64,000 bases of DNA from Phaeobacter sp. 11ANDIMAR09 (GTDB lineage Bacteria > Pseudomonadota > Alphaproteobacteria > Rhodobacterales > Rhodobacteraceae). The stretch spans positions 62,001 through 126,000 of the forward strand of contig NZ_LIKT01000006.1 in assembly GCF_001294455.1 (NCBI RefSeq), given 5' to 3'. This document shows positions 24,503 through 33,610 of the stretch, one piece after another; position 1 is the stretch's first letter; every line of letters begins with the position of its first letter. The notes under the pieces are model-generated. The model was not told the DNA's origin and searched no databases. It was given only the letters and a program-made list of their open reading frames with translations. The translations under genes were made by a program, and so were the position numbers.

Positions 24503-27412
24503 ATGTGCGCCGACACACCTGAATACAAAGACTCGCTGAACCTGCCCAAGACCGATTTCCCCATGCGCGCGGGCCTGCCCAAGCGCGAACCCTCCTGGCT
24601 GGAGCGCTGGGAAAAGATCGGTGTCTATGACCGCCTGCGCGAAAAAGAGGGGCGCACCCCTTTTGTGCTGCATGACGGCCCTCCCTATGCCAATGGCCAT
24701 CTGCACATCGGTCACGCGCTGAACAAGACCATCAAGGACATGATCGTGCGCTCGCATCAGATGATGGGTTTTGACAGCCGCTATGTACCGGGCTGGGATT
24801 GCCACGGTCTGCCGATTGAGTGGAAGATCGAAGAGCAGTACCGCAAGAAGGGCAAGAACAAGGATGCAGTGGATGTGGTTGAGTTCCGCCAGGAATGCCG
24901 CGCCTTTGCTGACAAATGGGTGGATATCCAGCGCGAAGAATTCAAGCGTCTTGGCATCACCGGCAATTGGGCTGACCCCTATCTGACCATGGATTTCCAT
25001 GCCGAGGCGGTGATCGCGGCTGAGTTCCAGAAGTTCCTAATGAACGGCACGCTCTATCAGGGCTCCAAACCCGTTATGTGGTCGCCGGTTGAGAAAACCG
25101 CCCTGGCCGAGGCCGAGGTGGAATACAAAGACAAAGACAGCTTTACCATCTGGGTGAAGTTTGCGGTTTTCGGTGCAGGTGATGATCTGAACGGGGCCAG
25201 CGTTGTGATCTGGACCACCACCCCCTGGACCATCCCGTCCAACAAGGCCGTGGTCTACGGTGCCGACTATGACTACGGCCTATATGAGGTCACCGACGCG
25301 CCAGAAGAATGCTGGGCGGCCAAGGGCGATCGCTTCCTGCTGGCCGACAAACTGGCCGGTGATGTGATGTCGCGCGCTCGCCTGGAAGAGGGGCAATACA
25401 CCCGTGTCCGCGCCGTGCCTGCGGATGAGCTGGCAACCCTGCAGCTGAGCCACCCGCTGGCCGGGGCCGAAGGCTCCAACGGCGAATGGGATCAGCCCCG
25501 TGATTTCCGAGCAGCACCTTTTGTGACTGATGAGGAAGGCACCGGTTTCGTGCACTGCGCGCCAAGCCACGGTATGGAGGAATTCGAGCTCTATCGTGAC
25601 CTTGGCATGCTGGAAGATGTCATCACCTACAATGTGATGGATGATGGCGGTTTCCGCGCTGATCTGCCTTTCTTTGGTGGCAAATACATCCTCAACCGCA
25701 AGGGCGGTGAAGGCGATGCCAACAAGACGGTCATCGACAAGCTGGTCGAGGTCGGCGGTCTGCTGGCCCGTGGCAAGATCAAGCACAGCTACCCGCACTC
25801 CTGGCGCTCCAAGGCGCCGATCATCTATCGCAACACGCCGCAGTGGTTTGCTTCTGTGGACCGCGAAGTTGGCGACGGTCAGGACGAGATGGGCACAACC
25901 ATCCGCGAACGCGCCCTGCGCTCAATTGATGAGCTGGTGAAATGGACCCCGCAAAAGGGTCGTAACCGGCTCTATTCGATGATCGAAGCCCGCCCGGACT
26001 GGGTGCTGTCACGCCAGCGCGCCTGGGGCGTACCGCTGACTTGCTTTGTCAAAAAGGGTCTGCTGCCCACAGATGCGGGTTTCATTCTGCGGGACGAAGC
26101 AGTGAATGCCCGCATCGTCGCGGCCTTTGAGGCCGAGGGCGCAGATGCCTGGTACGCGGATGGCGCCAAAGAGCGTTTCCTGGGCGATGACTACTCTGCG
26201 GATGACTGGGAGCAGGTCTTTGACGTTTTGGACGTCTGGTTTGACTCCGGCTCGACCCATGCCTTTGTGCTGCGTGACCGCGAAGATGGCAGCCCCGATG
26301 GCATTGCCGATGTCTATATGGAAGGCACCGACCAACACCGCGGCTGGTTCCATTCTTCGCTGTTGCAGGCCTGTGGCACCAAGGGGCGGGCGCCTTATAA
26401 AAACGTTGTCACCCATGGGTTTACCCTAGATGGCAAGGGCAATAAGATGTCGAAATCCTTGGGCAATACCATCGTGCCCGAGGAAATCGTCAAACAGTAT
26501 GGCGCCGATATCCTGCGGCTCTGGGTGGCGCAGACCGATTACACTTCGGATCAGCGCATCGGCCCTGAGATCCTGAAAGGCACCGCCGACAGCTATCGCC
26601 GTTTGCGCAACACCATGCGCTATATGCTGGGTTCGCTGCATGACTTCACCGAGGATCAGCGGGTTGAACCCGCCGATATGCCCGAGCTGGAGCAATGGGT
26701 GCTGCATCGTCTGGCAGAGCTGGATCATCAGGTCCGCAATGGCTATCAGAGCTTTGATTTCAACGGTGTCTGGCAGGCGCTTTTCACCTTTGCCACCGTT
26801 GATCTGTCGGCCTTCTACTTTGATGTCCGTAAAGACGCGCTCTACTGCGATGGCGACACGCTGAATGCCCGGGCCGCGCGCACTGTGTTGGACATCCTGT
26901 TCCATCGCCTCACCACTTGGCTGGCGCCCATTCTGGTCTTCACCATGGAAGAGGTCTGGCTAGAGCGTTTCCCTGGTGACGACAGCTCGGTGCACCTGAC
27001 CGATATCCCCAATACCCCTGCGGATTGGCTGAACGAGCCCCTCTCGGGCAAATGGGCGCAAATCCGCCAAGCCCGCCGTGTGGTGACAGCCGCCCTGGAA
27101 GTGCAGCGTGTGGATAAGGTGATCGGCGCCTCGCTCGAGGCGCATCCGGTGGTGCATGTGCGCGATGCAGAGGTTCTGGAACTGCTGAAATCGGTGAATT
27201 TTTCTGATATCTGCATCACTTCCGACATCTCCCTCACCAATGACCCGGCCCCGGCCGAAGCCTTCCGCATGCCCGAAGTCGACGGCATCTCAGTGGTCTT
27301 TGAAAAGGCCGAAGGCGAGAAATGTCAGCGCTGTTGGAAGATCCTGCCGGATGTAGGCAAATTCGCTCATACCGGAGTTTGCGGCCGCTGCGAGGCAGCC
27401 CTGACCGAGTAA
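24503..27412 (+). CDS. ileS: isoleucyl-tRNA synthetase
   Basis: A 969-residue class I synthetase that charges tRNA-Ile. GHLHIGHA (HIGH motif) is near residue 65, the editing domain covers about 200-400, and KMSKS occurs as GNKMSKSLGN near 645. The C-terminus carries a zinc-binding CQRCWK...CGRC motif. The start at 24503 (MCADTPEYKDSLNLP) follows AAAGGA; the frame is open from 24440 but that extension is not family-like. It is transcribed alone and ends at a strong terminator. Confidence 0.97.
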   Translation: MCADTPEYKDSLNLPKTDFPMRAGLPKREPSWLERWEKIGVYDRLREKEGRTPFVLHDGPPYANGHLHIGHALNKTIKDMIVRSHQMMGFDSRYVPGWDCHGLPIEWKIEEQYRKKGKNKDAVDVVEFRQECRAFADKWVDIQREEFKRLGITGNWADPYLTMDFHAEAVIAAEFQKFLMNGTLYQGSKPVMWSPVEKTALAEAEVEYKDKDSFTIWVKFAVFGAGDDLNGASVVIWTTTPWTIPSNKAVVYGADYDYGLYEVTDAPEECWAAKGDRFLLADKLAGDVMSRARLEEGQYTRVRAVPADELATLQLSHPLAGAEGSNGEWDQPRDFRAAPFVTDEEGTGFVHCAPSHGMEEFELYRDLGMLEDVITYNVMDDGGFRADLPFFGGKYILNRKGGEGDANKTVIDKLVEVGGLLARGKIKHSYPHSWRSKAPIIYRNTPQWFASVDREVGDGQDEMGTTIRERALRSIDELVKWTPQKGRNRLYSMIEARPDWVLSRQRAWGVPLTCFVKKGLLPTDAGFILRDEAVNARIVAAFEAEGADAWYADGAKERFLGDDYSADDWEQVFDVLDVWFDSGSTHAFVLRDREDGSPDGIADVYMEGTDQHRGWFHSSLLQACGTKGRAPYKNVVTHGFTLDGKGNKMSKSLGNTIVPEEIVKQYGADILRLWVAQTDYTSDQRIGPEILKGTADSYRRLRNTMRYMLGSLHDFTEDQRVEPADMPELEQWVLHRLAELDHQVRNGYQSFDFNGVWQALFTFATVDLSAFYFDVRKDALYCDGDTLNARAARTVLDILFHRLTTWLAPILVFTMEEVWLERFPGDDSSVHLTDIPNTPADWLNEPLSGKWAQIRQARRVVTAALEVQRVDKVIGASLEAHPVVHVRDAEVLELLKSVNFSDICITSDISLTNDPAPAEAFRMPEVDGISVVFEKAEGEKCQRCWKILPDVGKFAHTGVCGRCEAALTE

Positions 27413-27441
27413 GAAGAATCCCTCTGCGATAACGCCAAAGA

Positions 27442-27475
27442 AAACCCTGCTGCGCATGGCGCGGCAGGGTTTATT
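27442..27475 (+). terminator. strong terminator after ileS
   Basis: AAACCCTGC (27442-27450) pairs with GCAGGGTTT (27464-27472), with an inner GCGC/GCGC extension, then TATTTG. Because the next gene converges from the other strand, it may serve both directions. Confidence 0.8.
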
Positions 27476-27505
27476 TGTGCTTTCATTGTGCGGGGAGACA
27501 GAAAA

Positions 27506-27895
27506 TTACAGATTGGCGCCAGCGACGGGGGGCACAACAATGCTGCGCGCGGCGCGGTAGCTATCTTCTGCAAGTAGGCTGCTGACGGGTTTGGGACCGG
27601 GGGCATGGGCTGAAGCCATCACCAGAAACTGTACCGCCAGAGATCCTTCGCCATAGCTTCCGCGGCCCAAGGCCTGATCTCTTGCCGCTTCGAGGGCCGG
27701 ACCTACCGGCTCGCTGTCGCCAACCTTGGCCGCAACGCTCATCTCTGCCGCTTCCAGCGCCGTGTTGCGCTGAACGGCGCGATACATGCCTTCGGTTTTA
27801 CCTTCATTAAGGCTTGCATCCATTGCAGGAACGCCTGCCTTCAAAGAGGAAGTGATGTTGCTGATGCCAAAATTCGAACCAATTGCAGAGATCAT
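27506..27895 (-). CDS. small protein of unknown function
   Basis: A 129-residue protein starting MISAIGSNFGISNITSSLKAG. It is rich in Ala, Ser and Gly, has no signal peptide or membrane helix, and ends PPVAGANL. The N-terminus has a low-complexity, flagellin-like feel, but no family was recognised. The start at 27895 is chosen over the longer open frame to 27952. It is monocistronic and convergent with ileS. Confidence 0.6.
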   Translation of the reverse strand: MISAIGSNFGISNITSSLKAGVPAMDASLNEGKTEGMYRAVQRNTALEAAEMSVAAKVGDSEPVGPALEAARDQALGRGSYGEGSLAVQFLVMASAHAPGPKPVSSLLAEDSYRAARSIVVPPVAGANL

Positions 27896-28080
27896 TGTCT
27901 TACCCACTCTTTCCTTCTGTACTTGTTTTAGCCCAATTTTAGCAAAATTCACGGCCCCCTAGGGTCAGTCTTTTGGGCAAATGGGATAGCGACCTATACC
28001 AAAGATGTAGATTCCCCTGTCTCACCTCGAGGTTTTGGTGCTTTAATACTGAAAATCCTCTCTTTATTCTGGAGTGTCTG

Positions 28081-28545
28081 ATGCCCTCTGCCCAGATTGA
28101 TACATTTGTCGGAACGCTGCGGGTGACAGAAACTGACGGCGCCATCACCCGCCTGGCCTGGCCCTCCCCGGAACAAGATCCGGCGCAGGACAAAAGCGCC
28201 CTGCTGGCGCGCGCCTGTGACCAGCTCCAGGCCTATTTCGCCGGGGAGCTCCAGGTCTTTGATCTGCCGCTGCAGGTCTCGGGCTCGGATTTCCAGCGCG
28301 CGGTCTGCGACGCAATGCTGGCGATTCCTTTGGGCGAAACCCGCACCTATGGCGATCTGGCACGGGATCTGGGCAGGCCGCCGCAACCGGTGGGCAATGC
28401 CTGTGGTACCAATCCGATCCCGGTGATCATTCCCTGTCACCGGATCCTGGGGGCAAATGGTCTGGGCGGGTTTTCCGGCGGCATCGGGATTGAGACCAAG
28501 ATCACCCTGCTCAAACACGAAGGCGCGGCCAGCCTGTTGATCTAG
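28081..28545 (+). CDS. ogt: methylated-DNA--protein-cysteine methyltransferase
   Basis: A 154-residue suicide repair protein that takes the methyl group from O6-methylguanine. The acceptor is Cys119 in IIPCHRI, preceded by the recognition-helix region TYGDLARDLGRPPQPVGNACGTNPIP. The N-terminal domain is short, as in Ogt rather than Ada. The start at 28081 is chosen because the family N-terminus begins there. Its promoter lies in the divergent gap with the unknown gene ending at 27895. Confidence 0.93.
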   Translation: MPSAQIDTFVGTLRVTETDGAITRLAWPSPEQDPAQDKSALLARACDQLQAYFAGELQVFDLPLQVSGSDFQRAVCDAMLAIPLGETRTYGDLARDLGRPPQPVGNACGTNPIPVIIPCHRILGANGLGGFSGGIGIETKITLLKHEGAASLLI

Positions 28546-28707
28546 ATTTAGCGTTGAGGCGGGCCTCTGGTCCCGCGGCAGGTCGGCAATTGGGCCAGGC
28601 CATTGGCCAACCAGCCCCTGCTTTCACCTATCCAAAAATATTCCGGGGTGAATGGGCGTTGATGAAATCAGCGCACAGAGGGGCTGGCCCCTCATGACTG
28701 CGGGGTG

Positions 28708-29400
28708 TTAGCTCCGCTGTGGGATGATTTGTTGCGCAACGCCCACAAAGACCAGATAGATCGAGGTCACAACCAACCCCCAATGGGCCCAGCTTTCGGG
28801 ATGGAAATCTACCCAGGCAGCCCAGCCGGCAAAAAAGGTCCAGGCCAGCGCCATTGGCAGCGAGACCTTGCGCCAGCGCTCGGTGCGCACGGGGTGGATG
28901 AACTTCAACGGCAGAAACATGGCAAGCGACAGCACCGTCACCAGCACCAATATGGTCCAATGGCTGGGTTCCAGGGCAAAGATCACCAGAACCAGCATGT
29001 TCCAGCAGCCGGGAAAGCCGGAAAAAGAATTGTCCTTGGTCTTCATCCTTGTGTCTGCAAAATACATCGCACTGGCAAAGGTGATGACAATAATGGCAAA
29101 CCAGCCGGTCCAGCCGGCCATCAACCCCGATTGGAACAGGGCAAAGGCCGGAATGAACACATAGGTCAGATAATCGATGATCAGATCCAGCAGTACCCCG
29201 TCAAACTGCGGCGCATAGCGGCCAACCTGGTAATGGCGGGCCAGGGGACCATCAATGCCATCCACCGCAAAAGCCACAACCAGCCAAACGAACATCAAGC
29301 TCCATTTGGCCTCCACAGCGGCGAGCATGGCAAGCATTGCAAAAACAGCACCGGTAGCGGTGAGCAGGTGAACGGAGAGAGCGCGTATCTGAGGTGTCAT
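28708..29400 (-). CDS. pcs: phosphatidylcholine synthase
   Basis: A 230-residue membrane CDP-alcohol phosphatidyltransferase that condenses CDP-diacylglycerol with choline. The family motif is complete: Asp47-Gly48, Asp50-Gly51, Ala54-Arg55, then twelve residues, Gly68, Asp72 and Asp76. That spacing is typical of Pcs. About seven or eight hydrophobic segments are visible, and the length fits Pcs of Sinorhizobium and relatives. It stands alone on the minus strand. Phosphatidylcholine is common in Roseobacter membranes. Confidence 0.9.
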   Translation of the reverse strand: MTPQIRALSVHLLTATGAVFAMLAMLAAVEAKWSLMFVWLVVAFAVDGIDGPLARHYQVGRYAPQFDGVLLDLIIDYLTYVFIPAFALFQSGLMAGWTGWFAIIVITFASAMYFADTRMKTKDNSFSGFPGCWNMLVLVIFALEPSHWTILVLVTVLSLAMFLPLKFIHPVRTERWRKVSLPMALAWTFFAGWAAWVDFHPESWAHWGLVVTSIYLVFVGVAQQIIPQRS

Positions 29401-29439
29401 GTCCCCGTGATGGCGAATTTCCTCCGCGCCTGCAAGGCT

Positions 29440-29664
29440 TCAGTGCAACCAAGTCGGGTATTCCTGACGGTGCAGGCCCTGTTCGTTGGGGCTTAGCTCA
29501 GGGTTTTCTGCGCCTAAAAGAACCATTTTGGTTTTGGAGGCCCCTGGCAGCGGCAGCTCTGCACGGTGAGGGTTCTGCGGCAGGCGCGGAAAACGGATTT
29601 GCGATGGGGCGGGCGCAGGGGCGGCGGGGGCAGGGTGAAACGCGTAGGCAAGAGCCGGAGACAT
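29440..29664 (-). CDS. small proline-rich protein, hypothetical
   Basis: A 74-residue frame starting MSPALAYAFHPAPAAPAPAP and ending EYPTWLH. The ATG at 29664 is preceded by GAAAGGA at good spacing, which is the main support. The N-terminal half is Pro/Ala-rich and the rest is basic. No family recognised. It is upstream of pcs on the same strand, 39 bp apart, and may be cotranscribed with it. Confidence 0.45.
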   Translation of the reverse strand: MSPALAYAFHPAPAAPAPAPSQIRFPRLPQNPHRAELPLPGASKTKMVLLGAENPELSPNEQGLHRQEYPTWLH

Positions 29665-29877
29665 AGGGGCATCCTTTCTGGAGCAATGGGAGGCCTCAGT
29701 TAAGCGCAGAGCTCTTAACCCCTGATGCAGGCGCTAGAGTAATTTGTTTCGAATTTTAGCAAACCGGGCAGAAACCGGGCAGAAACCGGTATGGGGGCAA
29801 GAAAATTTTAAATTCCAAAAATGGAATTTATCTGGCAGAGTTTAAAGATAGGGAAATGAGAATGCGAGGAGGGCGAA

Positions 29878-30489
29878 ATGCGGCAACCTGCAGAGCACTG
29901 GAACCGGGTCTACCAGACCAAAGACACAGAACAGCTGAGCTGGTTTCAGGCGGATCCAACCCCCTCCCTGCGCGCCATTTCCCTCTGTGGCCCGCGCTCT
30001 CTTTCCGTGATCGACATCGGCGGCGGGGCCTCTCGGCTGGCCGGTGCACTGGTCGACCAGCGCCGCCAAGATATTACCGTTCTGGATATCTCACAACGCG
30101 CCTTGACCCTGGCCCGTGTCCGGCTGGGCGCAGATGGGCAACGCGTGGCTTGGATAGCCCGGGACATTACGATGTGGCAGCCGCACCGCCTGTGGGATAT
30201 CTGGCACGACCGAGCGGTGTTTCACTTTTTGACCGAAGCCTGCGACCGGCAGGCCTATATACAGGCCTTGAGTGCCGCGGTGCCCAGGGGCGGTCATGTG
30301 ATCCTGGCTTGCTTCGCACCCGACGGGCCCAAGACCTGTAGTGGCCTGCCCGTACAGCGCTATGCCCCCAAAGACCTGCAGGCCGAACTGGGGCAGGGGT
30401 TTGATCTGCTGCACAGCTGGTCCGAGCCCCATGTCACCCCGGCAGGGGATATGCAGGCCTTTACCTGGTCGGTGTTCGACCGGGTTTGA
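29878..30489 (+). CDS. class I SAM-dependent methyltransferase
   Basis: A 203-residue methyltransferase. Motif I is seen in SVIDIGGGASRLAGALVD (about 43-60), followed by ITVLDISQRALTLARVRLG as the acidic loop strand, and WHDRAVFHFLTEACDRQAYIQAL as motif post-II. The start MRQPAEHWNRVYQTKDTEQLSWFQ resembles thiopurine methyltransferase-like or tellurite-resistance TehB-like small methyltransferases. The substrate is not evident. It is convergent with xerC. Confidence 0.83.
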   Translation: MRQPAEHWNRVYQTKDTEQLSWFQADPTPSLRAISLCGPRSLSVIDIGGGASRLAGALVDQRRQDITVLDISQRALTLARVRLGADGQRVAWIARDITMWQPHRLWDIWHDRAVFHFLTEACDRQAYIQALSAAVPRGGHVILACFAPDGPKTCSGLPVQRYAPKDLQAELGQGFDLLHSWSEPHVTPAGDMQAFTWSVFDRV

Positions 30490-30538
30490 GCGAGACAATC
30501 TGCGCGGTTGCCTTGGGGCGCAGGGGGGCAGGGGCGGA

Positions 30539-31477
30539 TCAGGCTTTGGGGTGGCTGCGGTTATAGACCGCCATCAGATGCGCCGTATCCACCGCCGTAT
30601 AGGCCTGGGTTGTCGATAGCGAAGCATGGCCTAGCAGTTCCTGAATGGCGCGTAGATCGCCGCCCGCCTCGAGCAGATGGGTGGCAAAGCTGTGGCGCAA
30701 TGCATGAGGGGTTGCGCTGGCAGGAAGCCCCAGCTGAGCCCGCGCCTGGGCCATGGCGCCCTGGATCTGGCGGGGATTAAGCGCGCCGCCACGGACCCCG
30801 CGAAACAGCGGCCCATCGTCTTCTTTGGGGTAGGGGGCGAGGGCCAGATAGCGCTCTACCGCCTGACGGGCAGCGGCGATTACCGGCACCAGACGTTCTT
30901 TGCCGCCCTTGCCAGAGATGCGCAGGCTGGCGGGCAGAGGCGCGGCCTTGCCTGTCAGGGCCAGGGCTTCGGAGATGCGCAGCCCGCAGCCATAGAGCAG
31001 CGTCACCACCGCCACATCGCGCGCGGCCACCCAATCGGTGGTGGATTGCAGCTCAACGGTGTCGATGACCGCCCGGGCGGCATCCTGGGCAAGGGGGCGC
31101 GGCAGCTTCTTTTGGTACTTGGGGGCGCGCGCCGCCAGAACGGCTGTGGGTTCAAAGCCTTCCCGTTCGGCGAGCCAGCGATAAAAGCTTTTGACCGCCG
31201 AGAGCTTGCGGGCCAGGGAGCGTGCCCCGGTTCCGGTATTGCGTTCCTGAGCCATCCAGGCGCGCATATCCGAGGTGGAGATCCGAGCCAGGGCCCCGAG
31301 CCCCTGTGGCGCACCGTGATGGCTGGTCATAAAGGCGAGAAAACCACTGAGATCGCCCTGATAGGCGGTGAGGGTATTGGCCGCAGCCCCGTCCAGCGCG
31401 CTCAAGCCCTGCAACCAGAGTTGCAGCGCATCGCGGCAGGCCGCGGATATCAGCAACTGGGCCTCGGTGGTGGTCAT
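30539..31477 (-). CDS. xerC: tyrosine recombinase XerC
   Basis: A 312-residue site-specific recombinase for resolving chromosome dimers at dif. All six catalytic positions are visible: Arg167 (GCGLRISEAL), Lys190, His258 and Arg261 (HALRHSFATHLL), His284 (LLGHASLS) and Tyr293 (QAYTAVD). The N-terminal SAM-like core-binding domain covers about 12-105. It lies 118 bp downstream of the DUF484 gene, the same neighbour order (DUF484-xerC) as in many proteobacteria. No dif-like site was recognised in the window. Confidence 0.94.
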   Translation of the reverse strand: MTTTEAQLLISAACRDALQLWLQGLSALDGAAANTLTAYQGDLSGFLAFMTSHHGAPQGLGALARISTSDMRAWMAQERNTGTGARSLARKLSAVKSFYRWLAEREGFEPTAVLAARAPKYQKKLPRPLAQDAARAVIDTVELQSTTDWVAARDVAVVTLLYGCGLRISEALALTGKAAPLPASLRISGKGGKERLVPVIAAARQAVERYLALAPYPKEDDGPLFRGVRGGALNPRQIQGAMAQARAQLGLPASATPHALRHSFATHLLEAGGDLRAIQELLGHASLSTTQAYTAVDTAHLMAVYNRSHPKA

Positions 31478-31595
31478 GATCGGGCGGCCCCAAACGGCGC
31501 GATCCGCGCAAAGCCTATCGTGCAGTCAGGAAGGCTGCGCAGGTCGCAAGACAAAGATCCCGCGCCGCGGGGGCGCCGGGACAGATGGGCAGCTG

Positions 31596-32306
31596 TCACG
31601 CCAGCCAGCGGCACATGCTGCGTTCAAAGACCCCGGCAAAGAAGGTCAGCAGATCAGTGCCATGCTGAGGCGTGAATTGATGCGGGTCTTCCGAGCCGAG
31701 AACCAAAAGCCCGGGCAGGCGGCCATTGCCGAGATCCAGCCGCAGGCAGGCCTCAGAGCGGATCCAGTCGGCCTTGTTGCCAAAGATCTTGGGGGTGCCG
31801 CCCTGCATCTGGCGCAGAGTGACCTGACGCGCCGGGCCGCCACGATTGGTTCCGACATAGGCGTCGATAAAGCCAGGGCTGGCGGTTTTCAGCACATCGC
31901 CAATGCGGGCCGCGGCGGCGCCGCCGTCATCCTGCAGGGTTTCCAGCACCAGCGACACCGAATCGACGCGCATGATTTCGGCCAGATCGCCATTCAGGGT
32001 CTGCAGAAAGCCTGGGAAATCGGTGGGGTCCAGCAGGCGCAGGATGGCGCGGTGAATCTGATTCGTGCCGGCCAGGTTTTCATAGGCAGCGGCAATCACC
32101 GAGCGGTGGGTGTCTTCCAGCCGGTCCAGCCGGGCCTCCATCCGCTCCATGGCGATGCCGCGCAGATCAACGATATTGGAGCCCATGGCGCGTTCATTGG
32201 CAGTAACCAGCGCATCCATCAGGCCCTGATCTTCGAGAACCGCGTCGGGCTTTGCCAGAATCGCGTCGCGCAGGGGAGTGTCTAGTTTGGCTGTGGTGCT
32301 GCTCAT
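31596..32306 (-). CDS. DUF484-family protein
   Basis: A 236-residue protein of the DUF484 family, related to GAF domains. An N-terminal helical, probably coiled segment (about 20-75, including VDLRGIAMERMEARLDRLEDTHR) precedes a GAF-like domain ending DLLTFFAGVFERSMCRWLA. The family commonly sits next to xerC, as here. Its start is preceded by an unusual iterated motif that includes the ribosome-binding site. Function unknown. Confidence 0.85.
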   Translation of the reverse strand: MSSTTAKLDTPLRDAILAKPDAVLEDQGLMDALVTANERAMGSNIVDLRGIAMERMEARLDRLEDTHRSVIAAAYENLAGTNQIHRAILRLLDPTDFPGFLQTLNGDLAEIMRVDSVSLVLETLQDDGGAAAARIGDVLKTASPGFIDAYVGTNRGGPARQVTLRQMQGGTPKIFGNKADWIRSEACLRLDLGNGRLPGLLVLGSEDPHQFTPQHGTDLLTFFAGVFERSMCRWLA

Positions 32307-32308
32307 TC

Positions 32309-32367
32309 TTGAACCTTTGTGGCTTGAACCTTTGCGGGTTTTGAACCTGTAGAGGGTTGAACCTTTG
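32309..32367 (-). repeat. four iterated TTGAACCTTTG-type motifs at the DUF484 start
   Basis: Copies of TTGAACCTTTG or TTGAACCTGT start at 32309, 32324, 32341 and 32357 (steps of 15, 17 and 16). On the transcribed minus strand each reads CAAAGGTTCAA. The copy nearest the gene places AAAGG seven bases from the ATG, so it doubles as the ribosome-binding site. Confidence 0.7.
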
Positions 32368-32795
32368 GGCTTTGAGCCCGGGTTATAACATGGGTTTTCC
32401 GATATAGGGGCTAAAATTTTGTTAGGAGCGGGAAAAGACTGGGCAGGGACCGGCGAGACAGGCGCCCAGCACTGTTTCGAGCGGCATCCAAAAAGAGCGG
32501 GGGGCTCCCGCCCAGGGCGGCTGGATCAAAGATCCCTGGCCCCGGTTGGGCCCAGCGCCGGGCTGCGCCCGGCGCAACAGGGCAAGATCTGCTGAGAAGC
32601 GGTTTCAGGGCAGGTCTGCCCAGAAACGCGCCTTATTGAGTGTGAAGCGCCCGCCGCCGCCTCAAGGGTGGATCGCGCCGGGGCGCGACCGCTGGCGCGG
32701 CCCTTGACCCGGCGGCGACCAATGGGGGCCGCCAGGACAGCCGCGACCAGGGGCAGGGTAAAGGGAAAGACGTGAAGGGTGTGTGCTGGGAAAAG

Positions 32796-32822
32796 AAAAG
32801 GCGCCCGCAATGGGCGCCTTTT
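32796..32822 (-). terminator. terminator of the transaldolase gene
   Basis: AAAAGGCGCCC (32796-32806) pairs perfectly with GGGCGCCTTTT (32812-32822), loop of five. The stem is flanked by A/T runs on both sides, so it works in either direction; it is 37 bp past the minus-strand transaldolase stop. Confidence 0.85.
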
Positions 32823-32859
32823 GTCTGCTGCTTTCCGGTGCTCCCAATTAGCTGGGCGC

Positions 32860-33513
32860 TTACAGGATTTTGATGTCTGCGGCTTTGATGTCGTCGAGGA
32901 AAGTGGCCAGGCCCTTGTCGGTCAGCGGGTGGTTGGCCAGCGATTTGATCACGGCGGGGGGGGCGGTGATCACATCGGCGCCGATCAGGGCACTGTCGAG
33001 GATATGGTTGGCCGAACGGATCGACGCAGCCAGGATTTCGGTGTCAAAACCGTAGTTGTCATAGATCTGGCGGATATCGTTGATCAGCTCCATACCGTCG
33101 AGGTTGATATCATCCAGGCGGCCAATGAAGGGCGAGATGAAGGTGGCGCCGGCCTTGGCAGCGATCAGCGCCTGATTGGCGGAGAAGCAGAGGGTGACAT
33201 TGACCATATGGCCGTCGTCGGAGAGGGTTTTACAGGCCTTGAGACCATCCCAGGTCAGCGGCACTTTGACGGCGATGTTTTCAGCGATCTCGACCAGCTT
33301 GCGGCCCTCGGCGATCATGGTCTCGGCGTCGGTGGCGGTGACCTCGGCAGAGACCGGGCCGGTGACCAGATCGCAGATCTCTTTGGTGACCTCAATGATG
33401 TCGCGACCGGATTTCTTGATCAGCGAAGGGTTGGTGGTCACACCATCGACCATGCCAAGGTCGTTCAGTTCGGCAATGGCGTCGATTTCGGCGGTATCTA
33501 CAAAGAATTTCAT
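32860..33513 (-). CDS. transaldolase of the fructose-6-phosphate aldolase (TalC/FSA) type
   Basis: A 217-residue small transaldolase for the non-oxidative pentose phosphate pathway. The Schiff-base lysine is Lys83 in [11 protein letters not shown]. The first strand [11 protein letters not shown] and [12 protein letters not shown] are the family signatures, and [12 protein letters not shown] is the second conserved loop. Size matches the short FSA/TalC class rather than the 320-residue TalB class. It diverges from priA and has its own terminator. Confidence 0.93.
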   Translation of the reverse strand: MKFFVDTAEIDAIAELNDLGMVDGVTTNPSLIKKSGRDIIEVTKEICDLVTGPVSAEVTATDAETMIAEGRKLVEIAENIAVKVPLTWDGLKACKTLSDDGHMVNVTLCFSANQALIAAKAGATFISPFIGRLDDINLDGMELINDIRQIYDNYGFDTEILAASIRSANHILDSALIGADVITAPPAVIKSLANHPLTDKGLATFLDDIKAADIKIL

Positions 33514-33610
33514 CGGCGGGGATCCTTTTGGGAAAGTTTGGCCTTGATTGCGCTAGCCTTTAGCGCATGGCGCGGGCATTAAAAAGCCCCGAGGTTTGGA
33601 GGCGATACAG

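Larger units (their letters stand above)
32307..32859. other. gene-free stretch upstream of DUF484-xerC with repeats and palindromes
   Basis: Besides the iterated motif at 32309-32367 and the terminator at 32796-32822 (listed separately), the middle holds GC-rich palindromes, for example GCGCCGGG and CCCGGCGC around 32550-32570. The frames here are GC-driven and give low-complexity products. No gene is called. Confidence 0.5.

Noticed and set aside
29709-29735. Two TTAA half-sites suggesting a CtrA box
   Set aside because: The spacing between them is 11 bases rather than the required seven.
32526-32810. A Pro/Arg-rich minus-strand frame in the DUF484 upstream gap
   Set aside because: The product is low complexity, the DNA is made of palindromes, and the frame starts inside the transaldolase terminator.
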